Positions 51,956 to 60,683 of a stretch of DNA of 64,000 nucleotides are shown piece after piece (positions within the stretch are counted from its first letter, which is position 1; every line of letters starts with the position of its first letter). A model generated the notes under the pieces. The model saw nothing but the letters and a program-made list of their open reading frames with translations. It was not told where the DNA came from and searched no databases. The stretch is from assembly GCF_001592945.1 (NCBI RefSeq), contig NZ_LRPB01000001.1, positions 62,001 to 126,000 of the forward strand, read 5' to 3'. The translations under genes were made by a program, and so were the position numbers. The DNA is from Roseivirga seohaensis. GTDB taxonomy: Bacteria; Bacteroidota; Bacteroidia; Cytophagales; Cyclobacteriaceae.

Positions 51956-53059
51956 ATGAGCGAAATCAGAAACGACTGGACGAAAGAGGAGATTATTGAA
52001 ATATACAACAAGCCTTTGCTTGAATTAGTATATGAGGCCGCAACAGTTCATAGAAAATACCATAACCCAAGAGAAGTACAGATCAGTACTTTACTTTCTA
52101 TCAAAACGGGTGGTTGCCCAGAGGATTGTGCTTATTGCCCACAGGCAGCGCGTTACCACACAGATATTGAAACCAATGATTTGATGACCGTAAGCCAAGT
52201 AAAAGCTCAAGCTTTAAGGGCCAAAGCTACGGGGTCGTCAAGGGTATGTATGGGGGCAGCTTGGAGAAATGTGGAAGACGGGCCAGAGTTTGAGCAAGTG
52301 CTTGACATGGTACGCACCATCAATACATTAGACATGGAGGTGTGTTGCACCTTAGGAATGCTTACCGAAAACCAAGCACAACGCTTAGCCGAAGCAGGTC
52401 TATATGCCTATAACCACAACCTTGATTCTTCAGAAGAATATTATAAAGAAATTATTTCGTCTAGAGGTTTTGACGACCGTTTGCAAACATTAAAAAATGT
52501 GCGAAAAACGAATGTTACTGTTTGTTCTGGTGGAATTATAGGTATGGGCGAATCCATTGAGGACAGAGCAGGAATGCTCATCGCTCTGGCTTCGTTGAGT
52601 CCACAGCCAGAGTCAGTTCCAATTAACGCGTTGGTTGCAGTAGAAGGCACTCCCTTAGAAGAACAGGAAGTAATTCCTATTTGGGATATGATTAGAATGG
52701 TAGCAACGACTAGAATTGTATTGCCATCAACCACGGTTCGTCTTTCTGCGGGAAGAACAGAAATGAGCAAAGAAGGTCAGGCTTTCTGTTTCTTGGCTGG
52801 AGCTGGTTCTATTTTCGCTGGTGATAAATTATTAACTACTCCTAATCCTGATGTAAATGAGGACATGGAACTGTTTAATATTTTAGGATTAACTCCAATG
52901 AAGCCTTATGCCAAAGGGGCTAAACCAACCCCTGTAAACCCTGATGAAATGACGCCATCGGATGCTGAAAAGGCTAAATGGTCGCGGCCAGGACACAGAA
53001 TTGAAAAGAACGTTGAGGCCACTAAAAAGGCCAACAAAAAAAGGAAGGAAGCTTTATAG
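51956..53059 (+). CDS. bioB: Biotin synthase
   Basis: A 367-residue radical SAM enzyme that inserts sulfur into dethiobiotin. The radical SAM cysteines are in GGCPEDCAYCPQAARYHT (CxxxCxxC, about residues 53-70). The start MSEIRNDWTKEEI aligns with the E. coli N-terminus. SSRVCMGAAWRN near 93 and YNHNLDSSEEYY near 152 are conserved, as is RLSAGRTEMSKEGQAFCFLAGAGSIFAGDKLLTT near 261-294 (arginine and sulfur-cluster region). The C-terminal 40 residues are a charged tail beyond the usual end. No other bio gene is here. A hairpin terminator overlaps the stop. Confidence 0.97.
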   Translation: MSEIRNDWTKEEIIEIYNKPLLELVYEAATVHRKYHNPREVQISTLLSIKTGGCPEDCAYCPQAARYHTDIETNDLMTVSQVKAQALRAKATGSSRVCMGAAWRNVEDGPEFEQVLDMVRTINTLDMEVCCTLGMLTENQAQRLAEAGLYAYNHNLDSSEEYYKEIISSRGFDDRLQTLKNVRKTNVTVCSGGIIGMGESIEDRAGMLIALASLSPQPESVPINALVAVEGTPLEEQEVIPIWDMIRMVATTRIVLPSTTVRLSAGRTEMSKEGQAFCFLAGAGSIFAGDKLLTTPNPDVNEDMELFNILGLTPMKPYAKGAKPTPVNPDEMTPSDAEKAKWSRPGHRIEKNVEATKKANKKRKEAL

Positions 53060-53070
53060 CCTCCTTCCTT
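53041..53070 (+). terminator. Terminator of bioB
   Basis: AAGGAAGGAAGC (53041-53052) pairs with GCCTCCTTCCTT (53059-53070) with one mismatch around a 6-base loop, followed by a TTCACTTTT tail. The stem includes the bioB stop codon. Confidence 0.65.
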
Positions 53071-53123
53071 TTCACTTTTATTCCCTAAGTGAAGCTTAGG
53101 ATTTATTTCAAATCAATACTCGT

Positions 53124-53708
53124 TTAGAACAACTTGAATCCAACAGCGAATACCCATTGGTTCATGCGCTGGTCAACATTGAAGCCTTGACCTTCTTCTG
53201 CAAAGCTATCTAAGCTGCCTTCATATTTAAGATCAAATACGAATTTCAATAAATCAATACCCAAACCTGCTTGGTAACCTACAGTTGAATCTTTATAGTT
53301 ATTTTTCACATCGGTGGTTACACCAGCTAAATCAGACTCTGCACTGGTCAAGAACCTAAACGCAGGACCTGCATTGATTCTAAGCGGACCAATTTTACCC
53401 CCTACCATTACGGGTACATCAATTCTGTTAAAAGAAAAATCAACATCATCTGTGCCATTATTCAAAGTTGCGCTTGAATTGCTGAAGAGTAATTCTGGCT
53501 GAACATAAATACCCACCACAGGCACCTTTACTCTTAAAAAAGCTCCGAATTGGTAGCCAAATTCACCATCACCTTCTTTAATAGCAGTAGCGTTATCTTT
53601 AAGCGATATTTTTGTAGAGGTAAGTGCCACTCTAGGGCCAAAATTTACCTGTGCGGAAACGCTGTATACCATAGTCAGCATTAACCCCATTATTAAAAAC
53701 TTTTTCAT
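53124..53708 (-). CDS. Outer-membrane beta-barrel protein (PorT/OmpA-barrel-like)
   Basis: A 194-residue protein with a Sec signal peptide (about residues 1-20, ending VSAQ) and a small eight-stranded-type outer-membrane barrel: alternating polar/hydrophobic strands such as NFGPRVALTSTKISL, FGYQFGAFLRVKVPVVGIYVQPELLF, INAGPAFRFL, YQAGLGIDLLKFVFDLKYEG and an aromatic C-terminal VFAVGFKLF. The final phenylalanine is a typical BAM signal. The ligand is unknown; such barrels are numerous in Bacteroidota. Convergent with bioB. Confidence 0.85.
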   Translation of the reverse strand: MKKFLIMGLMLTMVYSVSAQVNFGPRVALTSTKISLKDNATAIKEGDGEFGYQFGAFLRVKVPVVGIYVQPELLFSNSSATLNNGTDDVDFSFNRIDVPVMVGGKIGPLRINAGPAFRFLTSAESDLAGVTTDVKNNYKDSTVGYQAGLGIDLLKFVFDLKYEGSLDSFAEEGQGFNVDQRMNQWVFAVGFKLF

Positions 53709-53739
53709 TTTCAGTTATTTATAGTTTTAGATTATAGAT

Positions 53740-54630
53740 TCAATTGGTTTGTAAAAGTGTCAACCATGCATTTTCCAATTCATTTTTCCTCAAAAAGTCT
53801 TGTGCCATGGTGTGCAAATGATACTCCATAGACTCAGGGTCATTCTTGAAACGTAATTTTATTTCTTCTATTTCAGATCGAGTACCAAAAGCCGAAACGG
53901 AATCAGCGTCAGGAAGTTTTTCAATATTCCCTAAACGTCCCAAATTATTGCCCGAAAGTACTACACTATTTCGGATTACCGCAGGAATTTGATCGTATCC
54001 AATCCCTAAATTTTTATTTGGTTTTGGCAATTCGAAAAGAGCATCTCCATTGGCGCGGCAATACCAGTCTCCGCCCATTCTACCTACCAAATCAGTTTTC
54101 ACAGGGTCGGGCATTCCATTTTCGTTCAGAATTTCTTCTTTCAAATGCATTAAAACTACCTCGCAAATAATGAGGTTACCCGCTCCGCCTTCTTCACCCA
54201 AAGAAATCACTTCATTTACCTTGCATTCATAGGCAGCAATCGACTCGGCTACTCTAGGCGGTTTTACCATTTCAGAATCTAAAGCAGTAAGTCCAGATTT
54301 AATAAATTCATTCACCCCTTGTGCATACTCCGTGCTCGCCAACGACATTTGCTCTACGATATCATAGCTCACAATATTGATCACTACTTCCTTTGTTTCA
54401 AGCGCGTTTTCAAGCGTATGCTTTGTAGTATTGTCTCGTACCCTTCTTGCCGGAGAAAAAACCAAAATTGGCGGATTAGCACTGAATACATTAAAAAAAC
54501 TGAAGGGACTTAAATTCACATTTCCAGTTTGATCTACCGTACTGGCAAAAGCAATAGGTCGCGGACCAATGGTGCCCAACATCAAACCATGTAGTTTTCC
54601 TGTTGGAATTTCTTTAGGGTCGATTCTCAT
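53740..54630 (-). CDS. Flavin reductase-like FMN-binding split-barrel protein
   Basis: A 296-residue protein whose first 190 residues form a flavin reductase-like split barrel: IGPRPIAFASTVDQTGNVNLSPFSFFNVFS (about residues 21-50) and PPILVFSPARRVRDNTTKHT are the FMN-binding blocks of this group. The last 100 residues (DQIPAVIRNSVVLSGNNLGRLGN onward) are an extra helical part I do not recognise as a known domain. It lies downstream of fahA and a DoxX gene, on the same strand, possibly in one operon with tyrosine degradation. The substrate is unknown. Confidence 0.88.
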   Translation of the reverse strand: MRIDPKEIPTGKLHGLMLGTIGPRPIAFASTVDQTGNVNLSPFSFFNVFSANPPILVFSPARRVRDNTTKHTLENALETKEVVINIVSYDIVEQMSLASTEYAQGVNEFIKSGLTALDSEMVKPPRVAESIAAYECKVNEVISLGEEGGAGNLIICEVVLMHLKEEILNENGMPDPVKTDLVGRMGGDWYCRANGDALFELPKPNKNLGIGYDQIPAVIRNSVVLSGNNLGRLGNIEKLPDADSVSAFGTRSEIEEIKLRFKNDPESMEYHLHTMAQDFLRKNELENAWLTLLQTN

Positions 54631-54694
54631 TCGTATTGAATTCTAAAAGTTTGATTCGTTCTTTAGAAGGACAACTTATTAACAGATGTCGCCT

Positions 54695-55093
54695 CTATTT
54701 GTTTGGTAAATACTTGGCCTTGATTTCTGAAAAATTAACTAAAAGTATAGCAGTGCAGCTTACAAAAACAACAATGGCTAGCATAAATAAATATCCTCCA
54801 TCTCCTTGCACTTCGACACCTAGCTTTGTTAAATGAAAAAAGATAGCGCCTGAAATAGTACCTAATCCTAAAAGCGCTCCTAACTCGTAGCGGTTTGTCA
54901 GTAAAAAGACACCTGCTATTAATTCCACAAAGCCTGTGAGGTATCTGCCCCAAGGTTCCATGCCTACTTGTTTGAAAATATAAATGGATTCTTCTGCCCC
55001 AGAAAATTTAAAAAATAAGGTCTGAAGCATAATTAAAGCCGCCAAAAGCCTAAGGATCCACGATACAATCTTCTTTGATTTCTTGTTTTTCAT
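54695..55093 (-). CDS. DoxX family membrane protein
   Basis: A 132-residue protein with four predicted transmembrane helices (about residues 8-26, 48-67, 73-92 and 99-119). The DoxX/SURF4-type layout is seen in WILRLLAALIMLQTLFFKFSGA at the start, FVELIAGVFLLTNRYELGALLGLG in the middle, and YLFMLAIVVFVSCTAILLV near the end. DoxX-like proteins have poorly defined redox-related roles. It lies between fahA (63 bp upstream) and the flavin reductase-like gene (64 bp downstream), all minus strand. Confidence 0.85.
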   Translation of the reverse strand: MKNKKSKKIVSWILRLLAALIMLQTLFFKFSGAEESIYIFKQVGMEPWGRYLTGFVELIAGVFLLTNRYELGALLGLGTISGAIFFHLTKLGVEVQGDGGYLFMLAIVVFVSCTAILLVNFSEIKAKYLPNK

Positions 55094-55156
55094 GTTGTCT
55101 AATTTCGTTAAAAATAACCGAATTCGACTTCCTTACGCTTATGGCGGCTATTAGTT

Positions 55157-56428
55157 CTATTTAGCAGGCAATACCAAAGCACTCACTTCGCCAAAACCAA
55201 CACGAACTCCATCCTTTTCAGCATGACCGCGCATGATTACAGTATCGCCATCATTGATGAATTTGCGCTGTGTTCCATCCTTCAGGGTAACTGGTTTTTC
55301 ACCTCGCCAAGTAATTTCAAGCATTGATCCGAATTCTTCTGGTTTTGGACCAGAAATAGTTCCCGAACCGTACATATCTCCTACTTGAAGATTACAGCCG
55401 TTACCGGTATGGTGTGCCACTTGCTGACTCACATTCCAATACATGTATTTATAATTGGAATTGCTCACTACAGTTTCTTCTGCACCCTCTGGTTTTAAGG
55501 CCACTTGCAATTTCACATCATAATGTAAATCACCTTCGGTTTTAAGATAAGGCAAAACTTCAGGGTTTTGCTTTGGACCAGCTACTCTGAATGGTTCTAG
55601 GGCATCCATCGTGACGATCCAGGGTGAAACGTGCGATGCAAAATTCTTAGCCAAGAAAGGCCCTAACGGCACGTATTCCCATTTCTGAATATCTCTTGCC
55701 GACCAATCATTCAACAACACGAAACCAAAAATATGGTCTGGTGCCGCTTTGGTCGAAACGGGGTCGCCAAGTGGGTTTTCTTTGCAAGTAATAAAGGCCA
55801 TTTCCAATTCGAAATCGAGCAAACGACAAGGGCCGAAAGATGGCATTTCAGCATCATCGGCTTTGGTTTGCCCTTTTGGACGATGGAATTCGGTACCTGA
55901 AACTACGATACTTGAAGCCCTACCATGATAAGCCACTGGTAAATGTTTCCAGTTGGGCATAAGAGCGTTTTCGGGGCCACGGAACATCGTTCCTACATTA
56001 AATGCATGTTGCTCTGAAGAATAGAAATCTGTATAGTTCGGTACCTGAACTGGCATGAGCATTTCTACTTCTTCTTTTGGAATTAATGCCAACTCACGGG
56101 CGGCTACGTTGTCGCGAAGTTCTTCATTGCTTTGCTCCAAAAGCTCAGAAATTCGGTTGCGCACCTCGCTCGTTTTTTTCTTCCCTAAAGCAATAAAAGC
56201 GTTTAAAAAAGTTTGATTGAAAACGCCAGCAGGAAGGCCAAGCCCATCGAAATAGCCGTTTTCGTGTAAATAAGTTAAATCCAAAACGTAATCGCCAATG
56301 GCCACTCCGGCACCCGGCTGTAAGTACTCCGTTTTGAATATACCGAAAGGTAAATTTTGTATTGGGAAGTCTGAATCTTTGGCCACTTCTACCCAAGATT
56401 GAAGTGACGGATTATTAGCTTTAATCAT
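55157..56428 (-). CDS. fahA: Fumarylacetoacetase
   Basis: Cleaves fumarylacetoacetate to fumarate and acetoacetate, the last step of tyrosine degradation. The 423 residues are close to the human enzyme in length. An N-terminal SH3-like domain (about 1-115) precedes the catalytic domain: YTDFYSSEQHAFNVG near 129-143 (calcium-binding aspartate and catalytic histidine), AYHGRASSIVVSGTEFHRPK near 168, LDFELEMAF near 205 (metal glutamates) and NDWSARDIQKWEY near 245. It starts 13 bp after the hppD stop, so they are cotranscribed. Confidence 0.97.
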   Translation of the reverse strand: MIKANNPSLQSWVEVAKDSDFPIQNLPFGIFKTEYLQPGAGVAIGDYVLDLTYLHENGYFDGLGLPAGVFNQTFLNAFIALGKKKTSEVRNRISELLEQSNEELRDNVAARELALIPKEEVEMLMPVQVPNYTDFYSSEQHAFNVGTMFRGPENALMPNWKHLPVAYHGRASSIVVSGTEFHRPKGQTKADDAEMPSFGPCRLLDFELEMAFITCKENPLGDPVSTKAAPDHIFGFVLLNDWSARDIQKWEYVPLGPFLAKNFASHVSPWIVTMDALEPFRVAGPKQNPEVLPYLKTEGDLHYDVKLQVALKPEGAEETVVSNSNYKYMYWNVSQQVAHHTGNGCNLQVGDMYGSGTISGPKPEEFGSMLEITWRGEKPVTLKDGTQRKFINDGDTVIMRGHAEKDGVRVGFGEVSALVLPAK

Positions 56429-56441
56429 ATTTTCTCAAAAA

Positions 56442-57581
56442 TTATAGCGTTCCTCTTAATGCTTGCTCGTGCTCAATAGATTCGAATAAGGCTTTAAAAT
56501 TACCTTTACCGAAAGATTGTGCTCCTTTTCTCTGGATAATCTCGAAGAACATGGTTGGCCTGTCCAACACAGGTTTTGTGAAAATCTGAAGCAGATAACC
56601 TTCATCATCCCTGTCAATCAGGATGTTCATTTCCTTCAATGGCTCTAAATCCTCGTCAATTTCTCCCACACGCTCTAAAATATTATCGTAATATACTTCA
56701 GGCACATAAAGGAATTCAACACCACGGCTTCTTAAATCACGCACTGTTTCGATAATGTTGTTGGTCGCCACGGCAATGTGCTGTACTCCTGCCCCATTAT
56801 AAAAGTCGATGTATTCTTCGATCTGAGATTTTTTCCTTCCTTCGGCTGGTTCGTTAATTGGGAATTTAATTCTACCCGTACCATTGCTCATCACCTTACT
56901 CATTAAGGCCGTGTATTCGGTAGAAATATCTTTATCATCGAAAGAAACCAATTGTGCAAAGCCCATTACTTTGGCGTAGAACTCACACCATTTGTTCATT
57001 TCGCCCCAACCTACATTACCTACCATGTGGTCGATGTATTTAAGACCAGTTGGTGCTGGGTTATAATCGGTTTTCCATGCCTTAAAGCCCGGCAAAAACA
57101 CTCCGTTATAGTTACTTCTTTCTACAAAAATATGGATGGTTTCACCGTAAGTATGAATTCCAGAACGAACTACATAACCGTGCTCGTCTTCTGTTTTTTC
57201 AGGCTTCATAAAAGATTCAGCTCCGCGAGAAGTCGTTTCTTCCCAAGCTTTCGTGGCATCTTCCACCCAAAGGGCAATTACTTTTACACCATCACCATGC
57301 TTGTTGATGTGTTCGTTAATTGGGCCGTCTTTTTTTAAAGGTGAAGTAAGCACTAACCGAATTTTGTCTTGTTGAAGCACATATGAAACGGTGTCTTTAT
57401 TACCAGTTTCCAAACCAGAATATGCCACCGACTGAAACCCAAATGCGGTTTTATAGAAGTGTGCCGACTGTTTTGCGTTGCCCACGTAAAGTTCAACATA
57501 ATCGGTTCCATTGATTGGAAGGAAGTCTTTTGCTTCTTTAAATATTTTTTCTCCAGGGTAATTTGCGTTCTCTGTTGCCAT
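56442..57581 (-). CDS. hppD: 4-hydroxyphenylpyruvate dioxygenase
   Basis: Converts 4-hydroxyphenylpyruvate to homogentisate with O2 and Fe(II). The 379 residues comprise two VOC-type halves. Iron ligands: histidine in YIDHMVGNVGWGEM (near residue 187), histidine in GVQHIAVATNNI (near 270) and glutamate in MFFEIIQRKGAQSFGKGNFK (near 347), the last a family signature. GGNGAM-like ends are absent but LFESIEHEQALRGTL closes the helix. It lies 7 bp after hmgA and 13 bp before fahA. Confidence 0.97.
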   Translation of the reverse strand: MATENANYPGEKIFKEAKDFLPINGTDYVELYVGNAKQSAHFYKTAFGFQSVAYSGLETGNKDTVSYVLQQDKIRLVLTSPLKKDGPINEHINKHGDGVKVIALWVEDATKAWEETTSRGAESFMKPEKTEDEHGYVVRSGIHTYGETIHIFVERSNYNGVFLPGFKAWKTDYNPAPTGLKYIDHMVGNVGWGEMNKWCEFYAKVMGFAQLVSFDDKDISTEYTALMSKVMSNGTGRIKFPINEPAEGRKKSQIEEYIDFYNGAGVQHIAVATNNIIETVRDLRSRGVEFLYVPEVYYDNILERVGEIDEDLEPLKEMNILIDRDDEGYLLQIFTKPVLDRPTMFFEIIQRKGAQSFGKGNFKALFESIEHEQALRGTL

Positions 57582-57588
57582 GATTTTG

Positions 57589-58749
57589 TTATTCTTCTAA
57601 CCAAGATTTATGATAATCTTTTACTAATAATTTCATTGCGGCTTCGGTTACTTTTAAAGGTTTAAAAGTATCGACCATTACCGCCAATTCTTGAGTTTCT
57701 GTTTTACCCAAGCTTCTTTCCATTGCTCCAGGGTGCGGTCCGTGAGGAATTCCCGCAGGGTGCAATGTGATTTGTCCTTTCTCTATATTATTACGACTCA
57801 TAAAATCGCCATCAACGTAATAAAGCACTTCGTCTGAGTCGATATTGCTATGATTGTAGGGCGCTGGCACCGATTCTGGGTGGTAATCGTAGAGCCTAGG
57901 CACAAAGGAGCACACCACAAAAGCATCGGTTTCGAAAGTTTGGTGTACTGGTGGTGGCTGATGCACGCGACCGGTAATTGGCTCAAAATCGTGAATTGAA
58001 AAGGCATAAGGGAAATTATACCCATCCCAGCCAACTACATCAAAAGGGTGCGTGGCATACACGTATTCGTGAATCATGCCTTGCTTTTTCACCTTAATAA
58101 TAAAGTCGCCCTTTTCATCATGTGTCTCTAAATTCTGTGGTCTTCTAATGTCCCTTTCGCAAAAAGGTGAATGTTCTAAAAGCTGACCAAACCAGTTGCG
58201 GTAGCGCTTTGGTGTATAAATTGGTCGATGTGATTCTACTATGAACAAGCGGTTTTTCTCATCATCAAATTCGATTTGATAAATCATTCCGCGCGGCACC
58301 ATCAGGTAATCACCATAGCTAAACTCTAAAGTTCCCAGCAATGTGCGTAGCCTTCCTGTTCCTTGATGGATAAAAATCAATTCATCACAATCGGAGTTTT
58401 TATAAAAATAATCCTTTTGCGATTTTGTAGGCGAAGCCAGAATAATCTCGCAATCGCTGTTCACCAAAACTGGCGTACGGCTTTCTAGGTAATCTGCTTT
58501 TGGTTCTACCGAAAAGCCCTTCAAACCAAGTGAAAGCATATTTTTTTCCACTGCAATTTTGGGCGAAACATCGTAAGAACGAAGTACCTCCTTGACCTGA
58601 GTAGGCCGGTGAACATGGTAGAGCAATGACGACATTCCGTCAAAACCTACGGTTCCGAAAAGCTGCTCGTAATAATAGCCACCATCTTCCTTTTTAAAAG
58701 TAGTGTGGCGTTTATGCGGGATTTTTCCCAATTGATGATAAAACGGCAT
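57589..58749 (-). CDS. hmgA: Homogentisate 1,2-dioxygenase
   Basis: Opens the ring of homogentisate to maleylacetoacetate. At 386 residues it is shorter than the roughly 430-445-residue Pseudomonas and human enzymes, as in other Bacteroidota. Iron-site motifs are present: SNIDSDEVLYYVDGDF near residue 303-318, and LHPAGIPHGPHPGAMERS near 331 with the catalytic histidines. HSPFCERDIRRP and YAFSIHDFEPITGRVHQPPP are also conserved. It starts the hmgA-hppD-fahA run, 48 bp after the dehydrogenase gene, with a small hairpin in the gap. Confidence 0.95.
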   Translation of the reverse strand: MPFYHQLGKIPHKRHTTFKKEDGGYYYEQLFGTVGFDGMSSLLYHVHRPTQVKEVLRSYDVSPKIAVEKNMLSLGLKGFSVEPKADYLESRTPVLVNSDCEIILASPTKSQKDYFYKNSDCDELIFIHQGTGRLRTLLGTLEFSYGDYLMVPRGMIYQIEFDDEKNRLFIVESHRPIYTPKRYRNWFGQLLEHSPFCERDIRRPQNLETHDEKGDFIIKVKKQGMIHEYVYATHPFDVVGWDGYNFPYAFSIHDFEPITGRVHQPPPVHQTFETDAFVVCSFVPRLYDYHPESVPAPYNHSNIDSDEVLYYVDGDFMSRNNIEKGQITLHPAGIPHGPHPGAMERSLGKTETQELAVMVDTFKPLKVTEAAMKLLVKDYHKSWLEE

Positions 58750-58770
58750 AATGCTTTGTTTTTATTTGGT

Positions 58771-58788
58771 GCCTCAACGCATCGAGGC
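58771..58788. other. Small hairpin between dehydrogenase and hmgA genes
   Basis: GCCTC (58771-58775) pairs with GAGGC (58784-58788) over an 8-base loop, in the 48-bp gap between the two same-strand genes. No T run follows on the minus strand, so it is more likely an RNA processing or attenuation element than a full terminator. Confidence 0.3.
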
Positions 58789-58797
58789 TTAATCACA

Positions 58798-60024
58798 TTA
58801 AACTAGTTGCTTAAGAGAATTCTCCAAGGCTCTTTTCGAAATGCCTGTTTTTGCTGGAGAAAGATCATGTACTTTCTGCAATGCATTTCGAATAATATTG
58901 GCAGTATCCTCAAAAATTGCCTCATCTGTTAAGGCAACTCCGCCCTGCATAAGATACGCAAAAACACGCGCCATTCCACAGTTAGCAATAAAATCTGGCA
59001 GTACCGATAGATTCTCGTCTGCAAACAAACCTGTTGGGCCAAAGAAAATTTCAGGGTCGTTGAACGGTACATTTGCACCACATGAAATTACTTCAAGCTT
59101 TGATTCTATCATTCGATCTACCTGCGCTCTAGTGATTAGTCGAGAAGCAGCAGCAGGAACAAAAACTTCAAAATCTAAACCCCAAATTTCTTCATTGATT
59201 TGATCGAAAGGAATCATCTCTTTTGCAACAAGCTGGTTGCCCTTTCTGTTTAAGAAAAAGGCTTTGATCTCTTCTAAAGAAAAACCTTCTTGTTTCATTA
59301 CTCCCCCTTCACGGTCAATAATACCGACCACTTTCACTCCCATTTGAGCTAAATAGTAACCCGCTGCAGCACCCACATTTCCCCAGCCTTGAATTACAGC
59401 TCTTTTCTCTTTGTAGTCGCCACCCCAAATTTGGTAGTAGCTACGAATGGCCTCTGCTACCCCGTAGCCGGTAATCATATCGGCTACTTTGTATTTTCTG
59501 CTCAAATCAGGCGTGTACTCTGGGTTTTCAATTACCTTAATTACCCCATTTCTAAGCTGACCAATTCTGTTGATTTTTTGTGCTTCTGTTGGCTTAAAAT
59601 GACCATTAAAAACGCCTTCTTGTGGATGCCAGATGCCTACTTCTTCGGTCATGGCAATTACTTCATGAATTTCATCCACGTTTAAATCACCCCCAGTTCC
59701 ATAATAGAATTTCAAAAGTGGGCTTACCGCAGCAAACCATCTTTTCAGAACCCCTTCTTTTCTTGGGTCTTGTGGGTCGAAGTTGATGCCTGATTTTGCA
59801 CCACCAATGGCTGGGCCAGAAATGGTGAATTTCACTTCCATAGTTTTGGCAAGCGATTCTACCTCTCTTTTATTTAACCCAACGCGCATTCGGGTTCCGC
59901 CACCGGCAGCTCCTCCACGCAATGAATTGATCACTACCCAACCTTCGGCTTCTGTTTCAGAATCTTTCCACTCAAAAACGATTTCCGGTCTCTTATTTTC
60001 AAATTTCGCTAATAGCGCTTCCAT
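58798..60024 (-). CDS. Glu/Leu/Phe/Val dehydrogenase family protein
   Basis: A 408-residue amino-acid dehydrogenase oxidatively deaminating an amino acid with NAD(P). The dimerisation and substrate domain has GGAAGGGTRMRVGLNKREVE (about residues 33-52) and ISGPAIGGAKSGINFDP with the catalytic lysine near residue 77, then KFYYGTGGDLNVDE near 108. The Rossmann domain has AVIQGWGNVGAAAGYYLAQM near 210-230. The substrate-lysine loop reads GGAKSGI rather than the GGGKGGI of typical glutamate dehydrogenases, so the amino acid used is uncertain. Because the homogentisate genes follow 48 bp later, tyrosine or phenylalanine is a possible substrate. An Lrp gene lies divergently 176 bp upstream; a TAGATTTG box (60054-60061, minus) may be its -7. 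Confidence 0.87.
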   Translation of the reverse strand: MEALLAKFENKRPEIVFEWKDSETEAEGWVVINSLRGGAAGGGTRMRVGLNKREVESLAKTMEVKFTISGPAIGGAKSGINFDPQDPRKEGVLKRWFAAVSPLLKFYYGTGGDLNVDEIHEVIAMTEEVGIWHPQEGVFNGHFKPTEAQKINRIGQLRNGVIKVIENPEYTPDLSRKYKVADMITGYGVAEAIRSYYQIWGGDYKEKRAVIQGWGNVGAAAGYYLAQMGVKVVGIIDREGGVMKQEGFSLEEIKAFFLNRKGNQLVAKEMIPFDQINEEIWGLDFEVFVPAAASRLITRAQVDRMIESKLEVISCGANVPFNDPEIFFGPTGLFADENLSVLPDFIANCGMARVFAYLMQGGVALTDEAIFEDTANIIRNALQKVHDLSPAKTGISKRALENSLKQLV

Positions 60025-60200
60025 ATCTCTGTTTTACTAAAGTCAAATACTACCAAATCTACATTTTACCTCTCCTCTAAAATACCTTTCACCCAAAATA
60101 AATTTAATATTAAGATGATTCGAATTTATTTTAATCACTCAATAGAGGATTATACTTTAAAACAACTCAAAAACGAGTATCTTTAGGAAATTCCACTTTG

Positions 60201-60659
60201 ATGAAATTAGACGCTACCGACATTCGCATCTTAGAGATTCTACAAGAAGATGCCCGTATCACTACAAAAGCCCTTGCCGATCAGCTCAACCTTTCTACTA
60301 CTCCTGTCTTCGAGCGAATTAAACGTTTGGAAAGAGAAGGGGTTATTCGAAAATATGCGGCCTTACTCGATGGCAAAAAACTAGACTTAATGCTCACGGC
60401 TTTTATTTCTATTTCGCTTACGAAACACAGCCGTATGTACTTAGAAAAATTCGTGAATGAAATAAAAGCCTACCCCGAAGTTATGGAATGCTACCACATT
60501 GCTGGCAACTTCGATTTTCTTTTAAAAGTAGTGGTGAAAAGTATGGAATCATACGAAACCTTTATCCTCACCAAACTTTCTACCACCGCAAATTTAGGAC
60601 AAGTACAAAGCTCTTTTGTGCTCTCCAAAAACATTCATACTACGGCATTTAGCTTCTAA
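60201..60659 (+). CDS. Lrp/AsnC family transcriptional regulator
   Basis: A 152-residue regulator. The N-terminal HTH is DATDIRILEILQEDARITTKALADQLNLSTTPVFERIKRLEREGVI (recognition helix near residues 30-42), and the C-terminal RAM domain has KYPEVMECYHIAGNFDFLLKVV-like sequence (about 88-110). Lrp-type proteins sense amino acids. Divergent from the amino-acid dehydrogenase of the tyrosine operon, it is the natural candidate regulator. The longest frame begins with TTG at 60198; the ATG at 60201 is preferred. Confidence 0.94.
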   Translation: MKLDATDIRILEILQEDARITTKALADQLNLSTTPVFERIKRLEREGVIRKYAALLDGKKLDLMLTAFISISLTKHSRMYLEKFVNEIKAYPEVMECYHIAGNFDFLLKVVVKSMESYETFILTKLSTTANLGQVQSSFVLSKNIHTTAFSF

Positions 60660-60683
60660 GCAAACCGTAGATCAATTGAAAAC

